DNA of 64,000 bases from assembly GCF_021032705.1 (NCBI RefSeq), contig NZ_JAHVXI010000001.1:496001-560000 (forward strand), in the 5' to 3' direction. The DNA is from Psychroserpens luteolus (GTDB lineage: Bacteria; Bacteroidota; Bacteroidia; Flavobacteriales; Flavobacteriaceae). The notes beneath the pieces are model-generated. The model was not told where the DNA came from. It made no database searches and saw only the letters and a program-made list of their open reading frames with translations. Positions 53,237 to 60,764 of this stretch are shown here, piece by piece. Within the stretch, counting starts at the first letter, position 1. Every line of letters begins with the position of its first letter. The translations under genes and the position numbers were made by a program.

Positions 53237-53310
53237 GGAAAAATTGACAATTCACAAGGAAGTCCTTCCATTTTTTGAACCACTTAGCTATCGCATCTTT
53301 GTAGTGTTAA
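53236..53310 (+). promoter_or_regulatory. duplicated promoter/operator element, copy 1
   Basis: It begins GGGAAAAATTGACAATTCA and contains TTGACA at 53244 and CATCTTTG at 53294-53301, exactly 50 bp apart. It then reads GTAGTGTTAA. Copy 2 at 53507 has the same blocks with the same 50-bp spacing. CATCTTTG is one base off the -7 consensus TAnnTTTG, so each copy probably carries a regulator site (the TTGACA block) and a promoter. This copy precedes a 50-residue ORF. Confidence 0.6.
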
Positions 53311-53328
53311 ATCAAAACACTTATAAAG

Positions 53329-53481
53329 ATGAATTTAAAACACATATCTATTTTCAATTTAATTGAAATATTTAGAACAAGTCAGAAAAAAATTGTTCAA
53401 ACCATAAGTCCAAAAACACATTGTGAGCAGAAGCATATTCACGATTACTATTGTGATGCTGAAAAACCTCATATTGGTTAA
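53329..53481 (+). CDS. small ORF of 50 residues, possibly a gene remnant
   Basis: This is an ATG-TAA frame just downstream of promoter copy 1. The protein starts MNLKHISIFNLIEIF and ends EQKHIHDYYCDAEKPHIG, a Cys/His-rich tail (HCEQKHIHDYYC). I recognise no family. It may be a genuine small metal-binding protein or the leftover of a gene lost after promoter duplication. Together with the two promoter copies it accounts for the 373-bp region between the AraC gene and the AhpD-like gene. Confidence 0.35.
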   Translation: MNLKHISIFNLIEIFRTSQKKIVQTISPKTHCEQKHIHDYYCDAEKPHIG

Positions 53482-53506
53482 TTTTCAGAAGCAAAAACAA
53501 TGATTC

Positions 53507-53581
53507 GGGAAAAATTGACAACTCAAAAGGAAAAAAGACCATTTCAAAACCATAACAGTCATTGCATCTTTGCAATGTAAA
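53507..53581 (+). promoter_or_regulatory. duplicated promoter/operator element, copy 2 (AhpD-like gene promoter)
   Basis: It begins GGGAAAAATTGACAACTCA, with TTGACA at 53515 and CATCTTTG at 53565-53572, then CAATGTAA. The layout is identical to copy 1 at 53236. The likely start of transcription lies about 30-35 bp before the ATG at 53610. Confidence 0.6.
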
Positions 53582-53609
53582 TAATAACAAACATTTAAAA
53601 ATAAATATT

Positions 53610-54158
53610 ATGAATACATTTAATGTACCAACAAGAGAAGACGTAAGCGAAAATAACCAAGCTATTTTTGACAACCTTAATAAAGCACTAGGATTTGTTC
53701 CTAATTTATATGCAACTTATGCTAATAGTGATACAGCTTTAGAAAACTACCTCAACTTTGCTAATGCAAAAACCTCATTATCTGCAAAAGAAAAAGAAGT
53801 TGTGAATTTGGCTGTTAGTCAAGTTAACAATTGCATCTACTGTTTATCTGCTCATACAGCTATTGGAAAAATGAACGGCTTTAACGACGATCAAATCTTA
53901 GAATTAAGAACAGGTAAAGCTTCATTTGATACTAAATTAGATGCTTTAGCAAGATTAGCTAGAAACATTACTGAGAATAGAGGAAATACAGATCAAGACG
54001 TATTAGACAACTATTTCGAAGCAGGTTATACAAAAGCTAATTTAATTGATACTATTTCATTGGTTGGAGATAAAACCATTTCTAACTATATCCATAGTAC
54101 AACTAAAGTTCCAGTAGATTTTCCAGTAGCACCTTCATTAGAAGACGTATTAGTATAA
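53610..54158 (+). CDS. carboxymuconolactone decarboxylase/AhpD-like protein
   Basis: The 182-residue helical protein has the AhpD-type active site with a CxxC pair and downstream His (VNNCIYCLSAHTAIGKMNGF; about residues 70-90). The leading block is FVPNLYATYANSDTALENYLNF. Members act as peroxidase-related disulfide reductases. With no decarboxylase pathway nearby, a redox or peroxide-defence role is more likely. The ATG at 53610 (MNTFNVPTRED) is used because the longer frame runs into promoter copy 2. Transcription is probably controlled by the AraC gene upstream. Confidence 0.87.
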   Translation: MNTFNVPTREDVSENNQAIFDNLNKALGFVPNLYATYANSDTALENYLNFANAKTSLSAKEKEVVNLAVSQVNNCIYCLSAHTAIGKMNGFNDDQILELRTGKASFDTKLDALARLARNITENRGNTDQDVLDNYFEAGYTKANLIDTISLVGDKTISNYIHSTTKVPVDFPVAPSLEDVLV

Positions 54159-54197
54159 ATTCAACATATAATTAAACACATAAAAACTTATAAAAAG

Positions 54198-54587
54198 ATG
54201 AAAAAAGTAATTTCAATATTCGTAATGGTTTTAGCATTTACATTAACTACAAATGCTCAAGATAAAATGATGACAAAAGGTGATGTGAAAATAGTATCAT
54301 TAGAGCAAACTAAAGGTGAGTTCACACAAAAAGCCTTAACTGTAAGTGAAGGGACTTATATTTTTGAAGTCGCGAACAACAATGTAGGAACAGAAGTTGG
54401 ATTTGTTTTAGTACCTAAAGGGAAAGATGCTTCTAATGCCGAAAATCATATTAAAACGGCTTACGTGACACAAGTTGTAAAAGATGGAGAAACACAAACC
54501 TCTAATAAAACGAAGTTAACAAAAGGAGAGTACATATATTTTTGCCCTCTAAATAAGACGCCACAATACACCCTAATTGTTAAGTAG
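54198..54587 (+). CDS. small exported cupredoxin-like protein lacking copper ligands
   Basis: The 129-residue protein has a signal peptide (1-20, ending TTNAQ) and a beta domain (EGTYIFEVANNNVGTEVGFVLVPKGK ... LTKGEYIYFCPLNKTPQYTLIV) shaped like a plastocyanin-type fold. A type 1 copper site needs two His, a Cys and usually a Met. Here the Cys is present in YFCPLN, but no His follows it, and the only His lies elsewhere (AENHIKTAY). A copper electron-transfer role is therefore unlikely. It lies 39 bp after the AhpD-like gene, probably in the same transcript, and a terminator follows. Confidence 0.7.
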   Translation: MKKVISIFVMVLAFTLTTNAQDKMMTKGDVKIVSLEQTKGEFTQKALTVSEGTYIFEVANNNVGTEVGFVLVPKGKDASNAENHIKTAYVTQVVKDGETQTSNKTKLTKGEYIYFCPLNKTPQYTLIVK

Positions 54588-54612
54588 GCTAACTAAAGTT
54601 GATTAATTGCGA

Positions 54613-54641
54613 AAAGACTTTCCCTAGGGAAAGTCTTTTTT
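54613..54641 (+). terminator. terminator after the cupredoxin-like gene
   Basis: The perfect palindrome AAGACTTTCC-CTAG-GGAAAGTCTT is followed by a T-run. Confidence 0.92.
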
Positions 54642-54706
54642 GTTTTAAAGTCTTTTGTAATTATATTATTTTTATTACGACTTTTACTTAATACATAGTT
54701 ATTTCG

Positions 54707-54714
54707 TAACTTTA
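54707..54714 (+). promoter_or_regulatory. near-consensus promoter box (TAACTTTA) for the metalloprotease gene
   Basis: This matches TAnnTTTG at 7 of 8 positions, 30 bp upstream of the ATG at 54745. Confidence 0.35.
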
Positions 54715-54744
54715 GCGTTCAAAAAATTTAAAAAAGAAAAATTA

Positions 54745-56061
54745 ATGAAAAACAAAACTACTTACCCTCGAGATTTTTTTTCAAAAGCATTAGCATTTGT
54801 TTTAATGATATCTTGTTCGACACTAGTATTCGCTCAAGATTATCAAATTGTAGGCGAAGCTGTTTATTTAGATGAACCTACTTGTGAATATCCAAGAATA
54901 TTTGATCCAAACAATGAACAAATTTCTATACCTAACGAATTAATCTTAGCTAGAGATGGAGCAGGTTCTAATGGAACAGCATGCTCAACTTTTGTAGTAT
55001 CTTATAATGGATTTACGCAAGAAGCTCAGGATGCATTTCAATTTGCTGTAGACATTTGGTCTAATACTATTGAGTCTTCAGTACCAATTAGAATTAATGC
55101 AAATTACACGGCTTTAGGACCTGGAGTTTTAGGAAGTGCTTCTGCAAACGGATTTTTTGAAGTGACTGGAGCAGGTATTCCGCCTAATACGCTTTTCCCA
55201 AGAGCGCTTGCCGAAAAATTAACAGGTTCTGATACAGATCCATTTCCACCGCAAGCATCAATTGACATCAACTGTAATTTTAGCAGTTCGATAAATTGGT
55301 ATTTTGGAACTGATGCTAATCCATTTTTTAATCAATTCGATTTTGTATCGGTAGTTTTACATGAATTAGGACATGGGTTAGGTTTTGCTGGTTTTGCGAG
55401 ACCAAATGGCGCTAACACCGAAGGATTACTTAGAAACGGTGGTTTTGTAAGTGCTTATGATAATTTTGTAGAAAATGGTGCAGGAACTTCTATTTTAGAT
55501 TTTCCAGACCCATCATTTCAATTATTACAGCAACTTACTGGTGGGAATTTATTTTCTAACAGTCCTGCAGCTGTCGCAGCAAATGCAGGTGTACCACCAG
55601 AATATTGGGCACCAAACCCATTTAATCAAGGGTCTAGTTATAGCCATTGGGATGACAATATATTTCCAAATGATAATATAAATTCTTTAATGACGCCCTC
55701 TATAGGTAATGGTCAAGCTAATCATAATACTGGTCCTATTACAAATGGATTATTTCTAGATATGGGCTGGACACTTTGCCCAGCGCTTAGTGTTAATGAA
55801 TTTACTTTAGAGAGCTTAGAAGTGGCGCCAAACCCTTTTAATGACAATATTAGAATTACCTTACCAGGAAACTATAATGATAGTGATTTTAACATCTCGA
55901 TACTTGATGTTAATGGTCGCGTTGTTTTAGATAAAGATGTATCAAGTATTAACAGAACTATTGATATGGACTTATCTCAGTTAAAAGCATCTATTTACTT
56001 TATGACTATAGAAGATGATGTTACTGGCTTAACTGTAACTAAAAAGATTGTTAGACAGTAA
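54745..56061 (+). CDS. T9SS-secreted zinc metalloprotease-like protein
   Basis: The 438-residue protein has an N-terminal hydrophobic signal (about 12-30, ending VFAQ) and a metalloprotease-type domain. The zinc motif is HELGHGLGF (His206, Glu207, His210). A later SYSHWDDN may supply the third ligand, and NSLMTPSIG resembles a Met-turn. The C-terminus is a type A T9SS sorting domain (about 360-438, EVAPNPFNDNIRITLPG, ending TVTKKIVRQ). Related flavobacterial proteins carry the same HELGHGLGF block. It is likely a secreted peptidase. A terminator separates it from the convergent lanthipeptide operon. Confidence 0.83.
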   Translation: MKNKTTYPRDFFSKALAFVLMISCSTLVFAQDYQIVGEAVYLDEPTCEYPRIFDPNNEQISIPNELILARDGAGSNGTACSTFVVSYNGFTQEAQDAFQFAVDIWSNTIESSVPIRINANYTALGPGVLGSASANGFFEVTGAGIPPNTLFPRALAEKLTGSDTDPFPPQASIDINCNFSSSINWYFGTDANPFFNQFDFVSVVLHELGHGLGFAGFARPNGANTEGLLRNGGFVSAYDNFVENGAGTSILDFPDPSFQLLQQLTGGNLFSNSPAAVAANAGVPPEYWAPNPFNQGSSYSHWDDNIFPNDNINSLMTPSIGNGQANHNTGPITNGLFLDMGWTLCPALSVNEFTLESLEVAPNPFNDNIRITLPGNYNDSDFNISILDVNGRVVLDKDVSSINRTIDMDLSQLKASIYFMTIEDDVTGLTVTKKIVRQ

Positions 56062-56083
56062 AAAAATCATTCTTGAAAATATT

Positions 56084-56118
56084 AAAAAACCCACGATTTT
56101 AGAATCGTGGTTTTTTTT
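56084..56118. terminator. bidirectional terminator between the metalloprotease and lanthipeptide operons
   Basis: The stem CCACGATT/AATCGTGG with a TTAG loop is flanked by A6 and T8 tracts. Confidence 0.92.
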
Positions 56119-56227
56119 GTAATCATGTTTAATTAAAACTTGTTCTTAAGCTTCTATTTTAGAACTTTCTATCCAACAACTATCATGCATACTACTATTT
56201 GCTATATTAGTATTTAGAGAATGACGT

Positions 56228-57118
56228 TTAACTAACTTTACTTCTTGCTATTAAAGAGTTATAGTAACGAGATAAAAAATCGTAACATACCATTTCATTT
56301 AATCGATTTTTGGACTTAAATACGCGGTTCATTAGCATGTGAATATAACTCGCCATTAAATCATCAATATGCAATTCTAGTTTATGATCTTGATTGAGTT
56401 TTAAAATACGAGCTGCTATTGTACTTATATGATGTTCCTTTTCCCTTAAAACTCCAATAATAGGCTCATAATCGGGTATATCATTTTCCTTAAACGCAAT
56501 AAAATTTGCAATTTTAGGTCTATCTTCTCTGTATTTATCGTTTAACTGTTTTCCTAAAAACTTGGTCTTTCCAAACTCTAAGGCAAATCCTATTTTTAAA
56601 TCATTTAATAAGCCTTGTTTACGCGCGTTAGAATACTGAAAACTTTCGAGCAAAGCATCTGTGGCTTTCAAAGCAAATAACCATCTTAGTTCTTCGCCTT
56701 CTTCGCCTTCTATCATATCTATAAAATCAACGATCATTTTACTATCGTGATAAAATAATTCTTCGCTCATCTCCATGGTATTGCTACCATATCGCTTTAA
56801 TTCTCTCATATAAGTGTCAGACTGTACTTTCCATATAAGTCCTTGGTCTATTGACGGTTTTAGTTGTTCATTTAATTCGTTAATTATTAAACCAACATTC
56901 TTTTTATCTATACAATAAAAACGTAATCTTAAGTGATATTTTGGGTCATTGAATCTTATAAAAAACCACTTATCAATAACCTTTTCTTTTATTAACTTTT
57001 GGGTTAGAGGTTTCACAATTTCGGTTAAAATCATGTCAGATGTTTTGGGTCCTGAATAGACTTTATAATACAACCAGTGATCGCCTAAAATATATTTACT
57101 CTGAATCTTTTTATCCAT
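56228..57118 (-). CDS. stand-alone LanB elimination domain (SpaB_C/thiopeptide-type)
   Basis: The 296-residue protein corresponds to the C-terminal elimination domain of class I lanthipeptide dehydratases. That domain removes glutamate from glutamylated Ser/Thr to leave dehydroalanine or dehydrobutyrine. Residues matching the NisB elimination site are visible: Arg64 and Arg66 in DPKYHLRLRF, Arg109 in ELKRYGS and His260 in ASYIHMLMNR. It starts 9 bp after the glutamylation-domain gene, so the dehydratase is split in two. It is the last recognised gene of the operon. Confidence 0.9.
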   Translation of the reverse strand: MDKKIQSKYILGDHWLYYKVYSGPKTSDMILTEIVKPLTQKLIKEKVIDKWFFIRFNDPKYHLRLRFYCIDKKNVGLIINELNEQLKPSIDQGLIWKVQSDTYMRELKRYGSNTMEMSEELFYHDSKMIVDFIDMIEGEEGEELRWLFALKATDALLESFQYSNARKQGLLNDLKIGFALEFGKTKFLGKQLNDKYREDRPKIANFIAFKENDIPDYEPIIGVLREKEHHISTIAARILKLNQDHKLELHIDDLMASYIHMLMNRVFKSKNRLNEMVCYDFLSRYYNSLIARSKVS

Positions 57119-57127
57119 AGTGGTAGT

Positions 57128-59365
57128 TTACTTCTTCAATTTTCTCTCATTATAGAATGATACGATAATTTGATTGGTACAATATTGTGTATCTTGTTTT
57201 ACTCTATTATTATTAACAGATAAAAATTCTTTTAACTGAAACTCGGTTCTCTTATTTACTAAATTCAGTAACATTTTTACTGAAGTTAAGTTTTCAAAGT
57301 TTACTAATAATTGATTATCTCCATCGGCTAGCAATACATATTTTGGTATGTTTAACTTGAATCTTAACTGGTTAACTGCCTCTTTTAACTTATCATCATC
57401 ATTTTCATTTTTAAGTAACGTGTCTATCCTATTTTTCTTGATATACCATGTTGCTTCGTGAAGAATAAGGTTATTGTATTCTACTCTTGGCAGAAATTCA
57501 TAATTCTCACTTAAAGGGCCATAATCAAACCACATTTCACTTCTAATTTGTTGTGTTTGTAAGTCACATAAAAAGTGATAAATAGGTAATGAATTGTGGC
57601 TATAATTATGAGCGTTAGATAATCGCGGTATTACTTCTTTATTGTGCGTTTTTGACCTCAATACAATATCAGTATTATTTTTTATGGAGATCATAAGATC
57701 ATCAATTGGCAACTGAAATTGTTCTGGTCTAAGCGATTTAGCCAAATACGGAATTTCATATTCACGCAAATTTGGACGCATTAAAATATTACCCACTCTA
57801 GATTCTGGCAAATGAACAATTTCAGCAATAATTTTGTTCGAATTAATTTTAGATTCAACATCTGAAATTTCTTGAACGAGTTGCTTCATTTCTTTATCAC
57901 CATGGCAAAACCTCCCAAGAAGGTTAGCAGCGCTAGAACCTCCATATCCATCAAACTTAATTTTTTGTTTCCCTTCAATTTCAAGAATTTCAATCATACA
58001 AGAAAAAGTGTCTGGTAGATCATCCCAGTTCTCCTCTATATTCTCAAAATCACGCTTTGAGATTGTAATGGTAAATGCATTATTTTGATAGGCTTCAATC
58101 AACTTTTTTTGAAGAAAATCGTGTATCGGAGACCATTTAATCTCTCTTACGTTATACTTCGTTTTTTTTGATTCAAGAACAAGATTGTCAACTAAAGGAT
58201 TAATATCTCCATGACCTTGGTTTTGTTTATATCCTAATCCTATTTCTGTATCTAGAGCTTGAGATAATGGTACTTCATTTTCTTCAAATCGTTCATAAAA
58301 AGCGTCTCTAAATTTGGTCAATGACGATGTTCTTTTTTTAGCATTGATTTTATTTAATAGTCTAAGTCCATTTTGAATATCTCTAATAATATTTTTGTCA
58401 AGTGTATTTGTTTTTCGGCCAAGAATCATGTCTGTTTGAAACATGAATTTTGGATTAGTGTCTGTTTCAAAATCATTGAGAAGAGCAATCACTTCTTGAT
58501 ATGTTTTAGTATCATTTCCTAGAGTATTGTCTATCGTTTTCAGTTGGTTTCTAATTGTATTTAGTTTTTGAATAATCGTTTCGACATTTTCCAATTTACT
58601 AAGCACAGAAAATATTTGGTCTAAAAACTCGGGACCTGATACCGAAGGCTCGAACTCACTAACAAGTAACTGATTTGAAACTAATTGCTCTACATAACCA
58701 TAAGCTTCATCTTCTGTGACCTCTTTACAAACCAATACATTTGCAAGATCTTTAAGTTTTGCACCTGTTTTAGCAAGCGTTAAAACCTGATCCAAATAGC
58801 TTGTATGATCTACTGAAATGATATAATGATAGCGTTTCCCTTTAATATACTTGTATTCAATATATCGTAATTGATTCGCTATTTTGTAAATACTTGTATT
58901 TGGAAAAAACAGAAGTTGTTTTTTTACATGTTCAATTTTTGTCAAGTCTTGAGACAAGGCTACCAAATAGTTCATGTCTAACCTTGTATGACGTTTATGG
59001 TCTTCAATACTGTTTAGACTAATGTTAGTTTCATCACTAAAGGTTCCAATAGAACATCCAGCAAATAAACCAAAAGGTGTACATCTAGAAGACATTCGAG
59101 ATAAGTATTTTAGTATTGAAAATTTAAGCTTATCTACATCTTTCACATTTTCAATTTCTCCATTTATCCATCTATTGATTGCATTAGACAATGCAGGTGA
59201 GGCTAGAAAAATGGCTTCTTTTACTCGAACATCAGAGCAAAAACCTTTAAATTGTTCATCTGAAATATGCTCCTTTGCTGTTATTTGCTTATAAAAGTCA
59301 AATGTTAGTAAAGGGCTTCTTAATACATAACTAGAGAAGTTTTTATATGGAATACGATTACCCAT
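57128..59365 (-). CDS. LanB glutamylation domain (lantibiotic dehydratase N-terminal part)
   Basis: This 745-residue protein corresponds to the large N-terminal domain of LanB. That domain uses glutamyl-tRNA to glutamylate Ser/Thr side chains of a precursor peptide. The family signature SSRCTPFGLFAG lies at about residues 92-103, followed by TRLDMNYL (about 127). Later blocks include GYGGSSAANLLGRFCHG and SSLTKF...RFEENEVPLSQALDTEIGLGY. The protein ends without the elimination domain, which is encoded separately 9 bp downstream. No tRNA or precursor gene lies beside it. It starts 7 bp after the LanC gene. Confidence 0.92.
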   Translation of the reverse strand: MGNRIPYKNFSSYVLRSPLLTFDFYKQITAKEHISDEQFKGFCSDVRVKEAIFLASPALSNAINRWINGEIENVKDVDKLKFSILKYLSRMSSRCTPFGLFAGCSIGTFSDETNISLNSIEDHKRHTRLDMNYLVALSQDLTKIEHVKKQLLFFPNTSIYKIANQLRYIEYKYIKGKRYHYIISVDHTSYLDQVLTLAKTGAKLKDLANVLVCKEVTEDEAYGYVEQLVSNQLLVSEFEPSVSGPEFLDQIFSVLSKLENVETIIQKLNTIRNQLKTIDNTLGNDTKTYQEVIALLNDFETDTNPKFMFQTDMILGRKTNTLDKNIIRDIQNGLRLLNKINAKKRTSSLTKFRDAFYERFEENEVPLSQALDTEIGLGYKQNQGHGDINPLVDNLVLESKKTKYNVREIKWSPIHDFLQKKLIEAYQNNAFTITISKRDFENIEENWDDLPDTFSCMIEILEIEGKQKIKFDGYGGSSAANLLGRFCHGDKEMKQLVQEISDVESKINSNKIIAEIVHLPESRVGNILMRPNLREYEIPYLAKSLRPEQFQLPIDDLMISIKNNTDIVLRSKTHNKEVIPRLSNAHNYSHNSLPIYHFLCDLQTQQIRSEMWFDYGPLSENYEFLPRVEYNNLILHEATWYIKKNRIDTLLKNENDDDKLKEAVNQLRFKLNIPKYVLLADGDNQLLVNFENLTSVKMLLNLVNKRTEFQLKEFLSVNNNRVKQDTQYCTNQIIVSFYNERKLKK

Positions 59366-59372
59366 GCAATAG

Positions 59373-60584
59373 CTAGTTTATTATTAAACATTCATCCCAA
59401 TGCGCATCAAAATCGCTTAAATAGCTAATCATTGCCAATCCGATACCAGTTATTCCAGTAAGAAGCGATAGATCTTTAGACCAAGTTTCGTTATCAGGAT
59501 TCCACATTTTATAACCTGCAAAACCATCATCAAAACTTGCCATTTTAATACCTTCAGTTATCCAAAATTCTAAGGCATCTTTAAATATAGTGTCGCTAGT
59601 TTCTCTATAAAGTCTAGTATAAATTAGAGCGTTTCCAAAAGCACCATGACATAATCCAGCATCTTCAACTTTGGTGTCTTTCGTTGTTTTTCTAGACGTT
59701 GTATGTTTCAGTATAGTTAAAGCTTCAGTTTTTAAATTATTATCCTTTAAGGCTTTAGACGCTTTAAACAATGCGACACCTATTCCTAAGTCACCATAAC
59801 ACCATGCTAATCTGCTTTGACCTTCGGGTATATTATCTTGTGTTACCCAATTAGGGAATAAACAATACGTCTCTTTTTCAGTATTTTTAAAGCGCTTAAT
59901 ATAGCTTATAGCTCCTCTTAAAAGAAATGCTACCCTATTCTTGATTATGTTTTCTTCATAAAGTTTAGCAAGAATGAATACAATACTAGATATCCCATGA
60001 GATAAGCAAAGATTATATCCTTTTTGTATAGGTTGAAAAGTTAAAATTGACAACCACTTTAAACCCTCTTCTTCTTTTTTTGATTGGTTTTCTAAAAATG
60101 AGATAAACTCTAATAAAATGCTTTTATATTTTTCTTTTAAGGCGGCCGAGCTTGTGTTTTGATATCTATATAAAAAGTAATAGACTTGACCTATAGCGCC
60201 ATGCAGGAAATCGTAATTGTCTTGTTTAAAATTAGCGTCTAATGCTGTGTACAAATAGTCATCTATATCTTTAAGTAAATCATCGCTTCCAATCTCAATA
60301 AAGTGATTTAATTCCAAAAAGTCTAAAGTCCAACCAAAACCAGCAATTCCATTAGAATACAAAGGTGAATTATAACCATGGTTAATCTTTTCAATACAAT
60401 GACTTAAAATATTTGCACCAAAATTGGCATTATCCTCTATGTCTAAGTATTTCGAATAATAGAACTGAAATAATGCCATGCCTGACAGCCCTGACATTAA
60501 ACCAATATGTTCTTCATTAATGTATTCTGTCTCAATAATTTTGCTAATCTCTGCGAGTTTGGCTTCCAAGAGATGTTTATTCAT
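59373..60584 (-). CDS. LanC-type lanthionine cyclase
   Basis: LanC enzymes catalyse Michael addition of cysteine thiols to dehydro-residues, forming lanthionine rings. The 403-residue alpha-toroid shows the zinc ligands Cys262 (WCYGDLG) and Cys312-His313 (LCHGAFG), plus the general acid/base His206 (LCLSHGISS), matching NisC Cys284, Cys330-His331 and His212. Repeated GxxG turns (GLSGMALF, GIAGFG, GITGIGLA) mark the toroid. The ATG at 60584 (MNKHLLEAKL) is used; the longer frame would run back into the small membrane-protein gene at 60595-60762. Confidence 0.93.
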   Translation of the reverse strand: MNKHLLEAKLAEISKIIETEYINEEHIGLMSGLSGMALFQFYYSKYLDIEDNANFGANILSHCIEKINHGYNSPLYSNGIAGFGWTLDFLELNHFIEIGSDDLLKDIDDYLYTALDANFKQDNYDFLHGAIGQVYYFLYRYQNTSSAALKEKYKSILLEFISFLENQSKKEEEGLKWLSILTFQPIQKGYNLCLSHGISSIVFILAKLYEENIIKNRVAFLLRGAISYIKRFKNTEKETYCLFPNWVTQDNIPEGQSRLAWCYGDLGIGVALFKASKALKDNNLKTEALTILKHTTSRKTTKDTKVEDAGLCHGAFGNALIYTRLYRETSDTIFKDALEFWITEGIKMASFDDGFAGYKMWNPDNETWSKDLSLLTGITGIGLAMISYLSDFDAHWDECLIIN

Positions 60585-60594
60585 AAATCTATTT

Positions 60595-60762
60595 TTATCT
60601 GAAATAATAATCCATAACCATATAAAGTATAGGCTCATCATCTATTTTGAGAATTAAAAGAGCAAACAGAATTAGCACTATGACTAAGCTTAAAATAATA
60701 AGACCATATTTTACAACAGCAAACCTGTTTTTATCTAATTCTTTTTCTAAATTATTTTCCAT
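60595..60762 (-). CDS. 55-residue single-span membrane protein in the lanthipeptide operon
   Basis: This gene was missed by a length cutoff. The ATG at 60762 lies 2 bp after the ABC transporter stop, and the TAA ends 10 bp before the LanC ATG, a perfect fit in the operon. The protein has a charged N-terminus (MENNLEKELDKNRFAVVK), one hydrophobic helix (about residues 19-38, YGLIILSLVIVLILFALLIL) and a short tail ending YMVMDYYFR. It could assist the exporter, anchor the modification complex, or confer immunity. It has no lanthipeptide-precursor character (no Cys, no leader), so it is not the substrate. Confidence 0.72.
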   Translation of the reverse strand: MENNLEKELDKNRFAVVKYGLIILSLVIVLILFALLILKIDDEPILYMVMDYYFR

Positions 60763-60764
60763 AA

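Noticed and set aside
53372-53674. 100-residue minus-strand ORF
   Set aside because: It crosses promoter copy 2 and the start of the AhpD-like gene on the other strand and shows only Phe/Leu-rich sequence from A/T-rich DNA.
56137-56227. Open frame on the minus strand after the LanB elimination gene, encoding MHDSCWIESSKIEA at its end, as a possible lanthipeptide precursor
   Set aside because: Only 14 residues follow the sole ATG, there is no leader or double-Gly site for the C39 peptidase, and the longer frame has no start codon.
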